Shown here one piece after another: positions 62,566-64,000 of a stretch of 64,000 bases of DNA. Source of the stretch: Seison nebaliae (taxonomy: Eukaryota; Rotifera; Pararotatoria; Seisonacea; Seisonidae); NCBI GenBank assembly GCA_023231475.1, contig JALJEE010001382.1:1-64000 (forward strand), written 5' to 3'. The notes beneath the pieces were generated by a model. It was not told the DNA's origin, searched no databases, and was given only the letters and a program-made list of their open reading frames with translations. Position numbers and translations under genes: made by a program. Positions within the stretch are counted from its first letter, which is position 1; every line of letters begins with the position of its first letter.

Positions 62566-62797
62566 TTTCAATTTACCAAATAAAAAAATTATATTTCTAT
62601 CAGACTTTATTCAGTTCTCCCTAATTATTTTATTTGTTTTCCAGAAGAATATGATAATTATTAAATAAATATTCTCGAAAATTTCTCATATTCTTCGAAC
62701 GATGAGGAAGATGAGCAACTTGATAATTTTTCTTAGAAAAAAATGAAATAAAATAATCAGAATAATTTTATCGATAAATTTAGAACTGTATATTAAT

Positions 62798-63968
62798 TTA
62801 CTCGAATTTGAGACCTTGTGCTAGAGGCAATTCTTTTCCAAAATTAATCGTACAGGTACTACGTCTCATATAACTCCTCCATGAATCTGATCCACTTTCT
62901 CGTCCTCCACCTGTCGCTTTTTCTCCTCCAAAGGCGCCGCCTATCTCTGCTCCACTTGTTGGAATGTTGACGTTAACAATTCCACAATCCGATCCGAACG
63001 GACCTAACCATTTATGTAGATTTTGCATATTTGTTGTGAATAATGAGGAAGAGAGTCCAGCTTCCACATTATTGTTTATTTGAATTGCTTCATCGATCGA
63101 TTTGAATTTGAGTAAATAAAGAATTGGGGCAAATGTCTCTCGTTGAACAAGTTGATCAGTTGGTGATAGATTTGAAATGATTGTTGGTTCTACAAAATTA
63201 TTTTTGATGACATTACCACCAAATTCGATTTTCCCTCCATTTCTTTTCGCTTCCTCGATGGCATCAACAAATAATTTGACACTTCGATCACAATGTAATG
63301 GACCGATAAGAGTATTTGAATTCAACGGATTTCCCACTCGATTTTTCACCACATTCTCATATGCAATTTTCAATTTATTTAAAACTTCCTCATATTTCGA
63401 TTCGTGAATTAATAATCTTCTTAATGATGTACATCTTTGTCCTGCTGTACCAACAGCGGCAAAAAATACAGCAGGCACTACCATATCGATATGAGCGTCG
63501 GTTGATATGATGGCTGAATTGTTTCCACCTAATTCCAACAAACATTTCCCAAATCGTTTATTGACAGCGGCGGACACTTTGGAACCAACTTGTGTAGAAC
63601 CTGTAAATGAGATTAATGGTAGACGTCTATCATTCGTCATAATCTCACCAATTTCACTCGTTCCACAAATCAATGTTTGGACAGCTGGGTCGATATTATT
63701 CTTTTCGAAGACTCGTTGTAATAATCTGAGAAAAGTTCATTTTTAAAATTTTTAATTAATTTTCAATAATTTTAAATTAATTTTTCAAACTTCGTCACAG
63801 CAACACTGACCAATGGTGTTGTTTCACTTCCTTTCCAAATGCAACTATTTCCACACATTGCAGCAATACTAAAATTCCATCCGAAAACTGCTACGGGAAA
63901 ATTGAATGCTGTAATTAATCCATTCGGTCCCAATGGATTCCACATTTCTAATAACATATGATTCTCTC
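62798..63968 (-). CDS. ALDH7A1: Antiquitin, alpha-aminoadipic semialdehyde dehydrogenase (3' part)
   Basis: Two exons lie in the window: 63791-63968 and 62798-63725, joined in phase across a 65-nt intron. The 5' part lies beyond the right edge; an acceptor is visible at 63969-63970. Motifs are [14 protein letters not shown], the NAD-site FTGSTQVG, the catalytic Glu in LELGGNN, and the catalytic Cys in [12 protein letters not shown]. The C-terminal antiquitin signature GFGGEK-like [17 protein letters not shown] is near identical to ALDH7A1. The protein ends [10 protein letters not shown]. The enzyme oxidises alpha-aminoadipic semialdehyde in lysine catabolism, in cytosol and mitochondria. It sits 233 nt upstream of the GH12 gene on the same strand. 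Confidence 0.95.
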
Positions 63969-64000
63969 CTTCAAAGCAGAAAAAAATGTTAAAAATTATA

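Overview
This window looks like a piece of an AT-rich animal nuclear genome with very short introns. The evidence is spliced metazoan-type genes: a class I myosin with a TH1 tail, a peptide-type seven-helix receptor, an ELM2-SANT zinc-finger protein, antiquitin, ceramide kinase and cytosolic LysRS. Introns resolved by joining reading frames are mostly 40-65 nt, and one is only 31 nt. Two genes point to an animal that keeps motile cilia (CCDC61/VFL3 and, less surely, DRC12/CCDC153). That argues against nematodes and mites. A small ciliated invertebrate, such as an orthonectid, rotifer or flatworm-grade animal, would fit, but I cannot name the taxon.

Layout. 1-4.2 kb is a repeat field: two tandem arrays, a fold-back element and two SINE-like copies. 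4.2-7.9 kb (+) is a complete ten-exon myosin-Id gene. 8.0-9.8 kb (-) is ribosome production factor 2; its first intron is about 700 nt long and contains an entire DRC12-like gene on the same strand. 10.7-12.3 kb (-) is a neuropeptide-type GPCR, followed by about 5.7 kb with no gene I can support. 18.0-21.0 kb (-) is a divergent ceramide-kinase-like gene. 22.1-26.6 kb is a compact block: LysRS (+), CCDC61 (-) ending 9 nt from it, and ribulose-phosphate 3-epimerase (+). 26.8-30.9 kb (-) holds three secreted or membrane genes I do not recognise. Two of them are paralogous single-pass proteins, one with a 14-residue Thr-rich repeat stalk. 31-35.7 kb is mostly non-coding, with a second fold-back element and one orphan exon. 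35.8-43.2 kb (+) is a TRERF1/ZNF541/MIDEAS-type zinc-finger ELM2-SANT gene with a 3.1-kb intron. 45.9-46.6 kb (+) is a four-exon ER-type glutathione peroxidase. 51.8-54.3 kb (+) is a DnaJ protein with a huge low-complexity linker. 58.4-60.6 kb (+) is an unrecognised 728-residue protein. 61.8-62.6 kb (-) is an intronless secreted GH12 glycosidase. 62.8-64.0 kb (-) is the 3' part of antiquitin, running off the window.

These are mostly independent housekeeping and signalling genes rather than one pathway. Thematic links are weak: translation and ribosome assembly (LysRS, RPF2), cilia/centrioles (CCDC61, DRC12-like) and protein folding or redox (DnaJ, GPX7/8-like). All spliced models were built by eye from GT-AG sites and homologous reading frames. 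For seven multi-exon genes the summed exon lengths are exact multiples of three, which supports them strongly. Family names rest on remembered motifs, not on a search.
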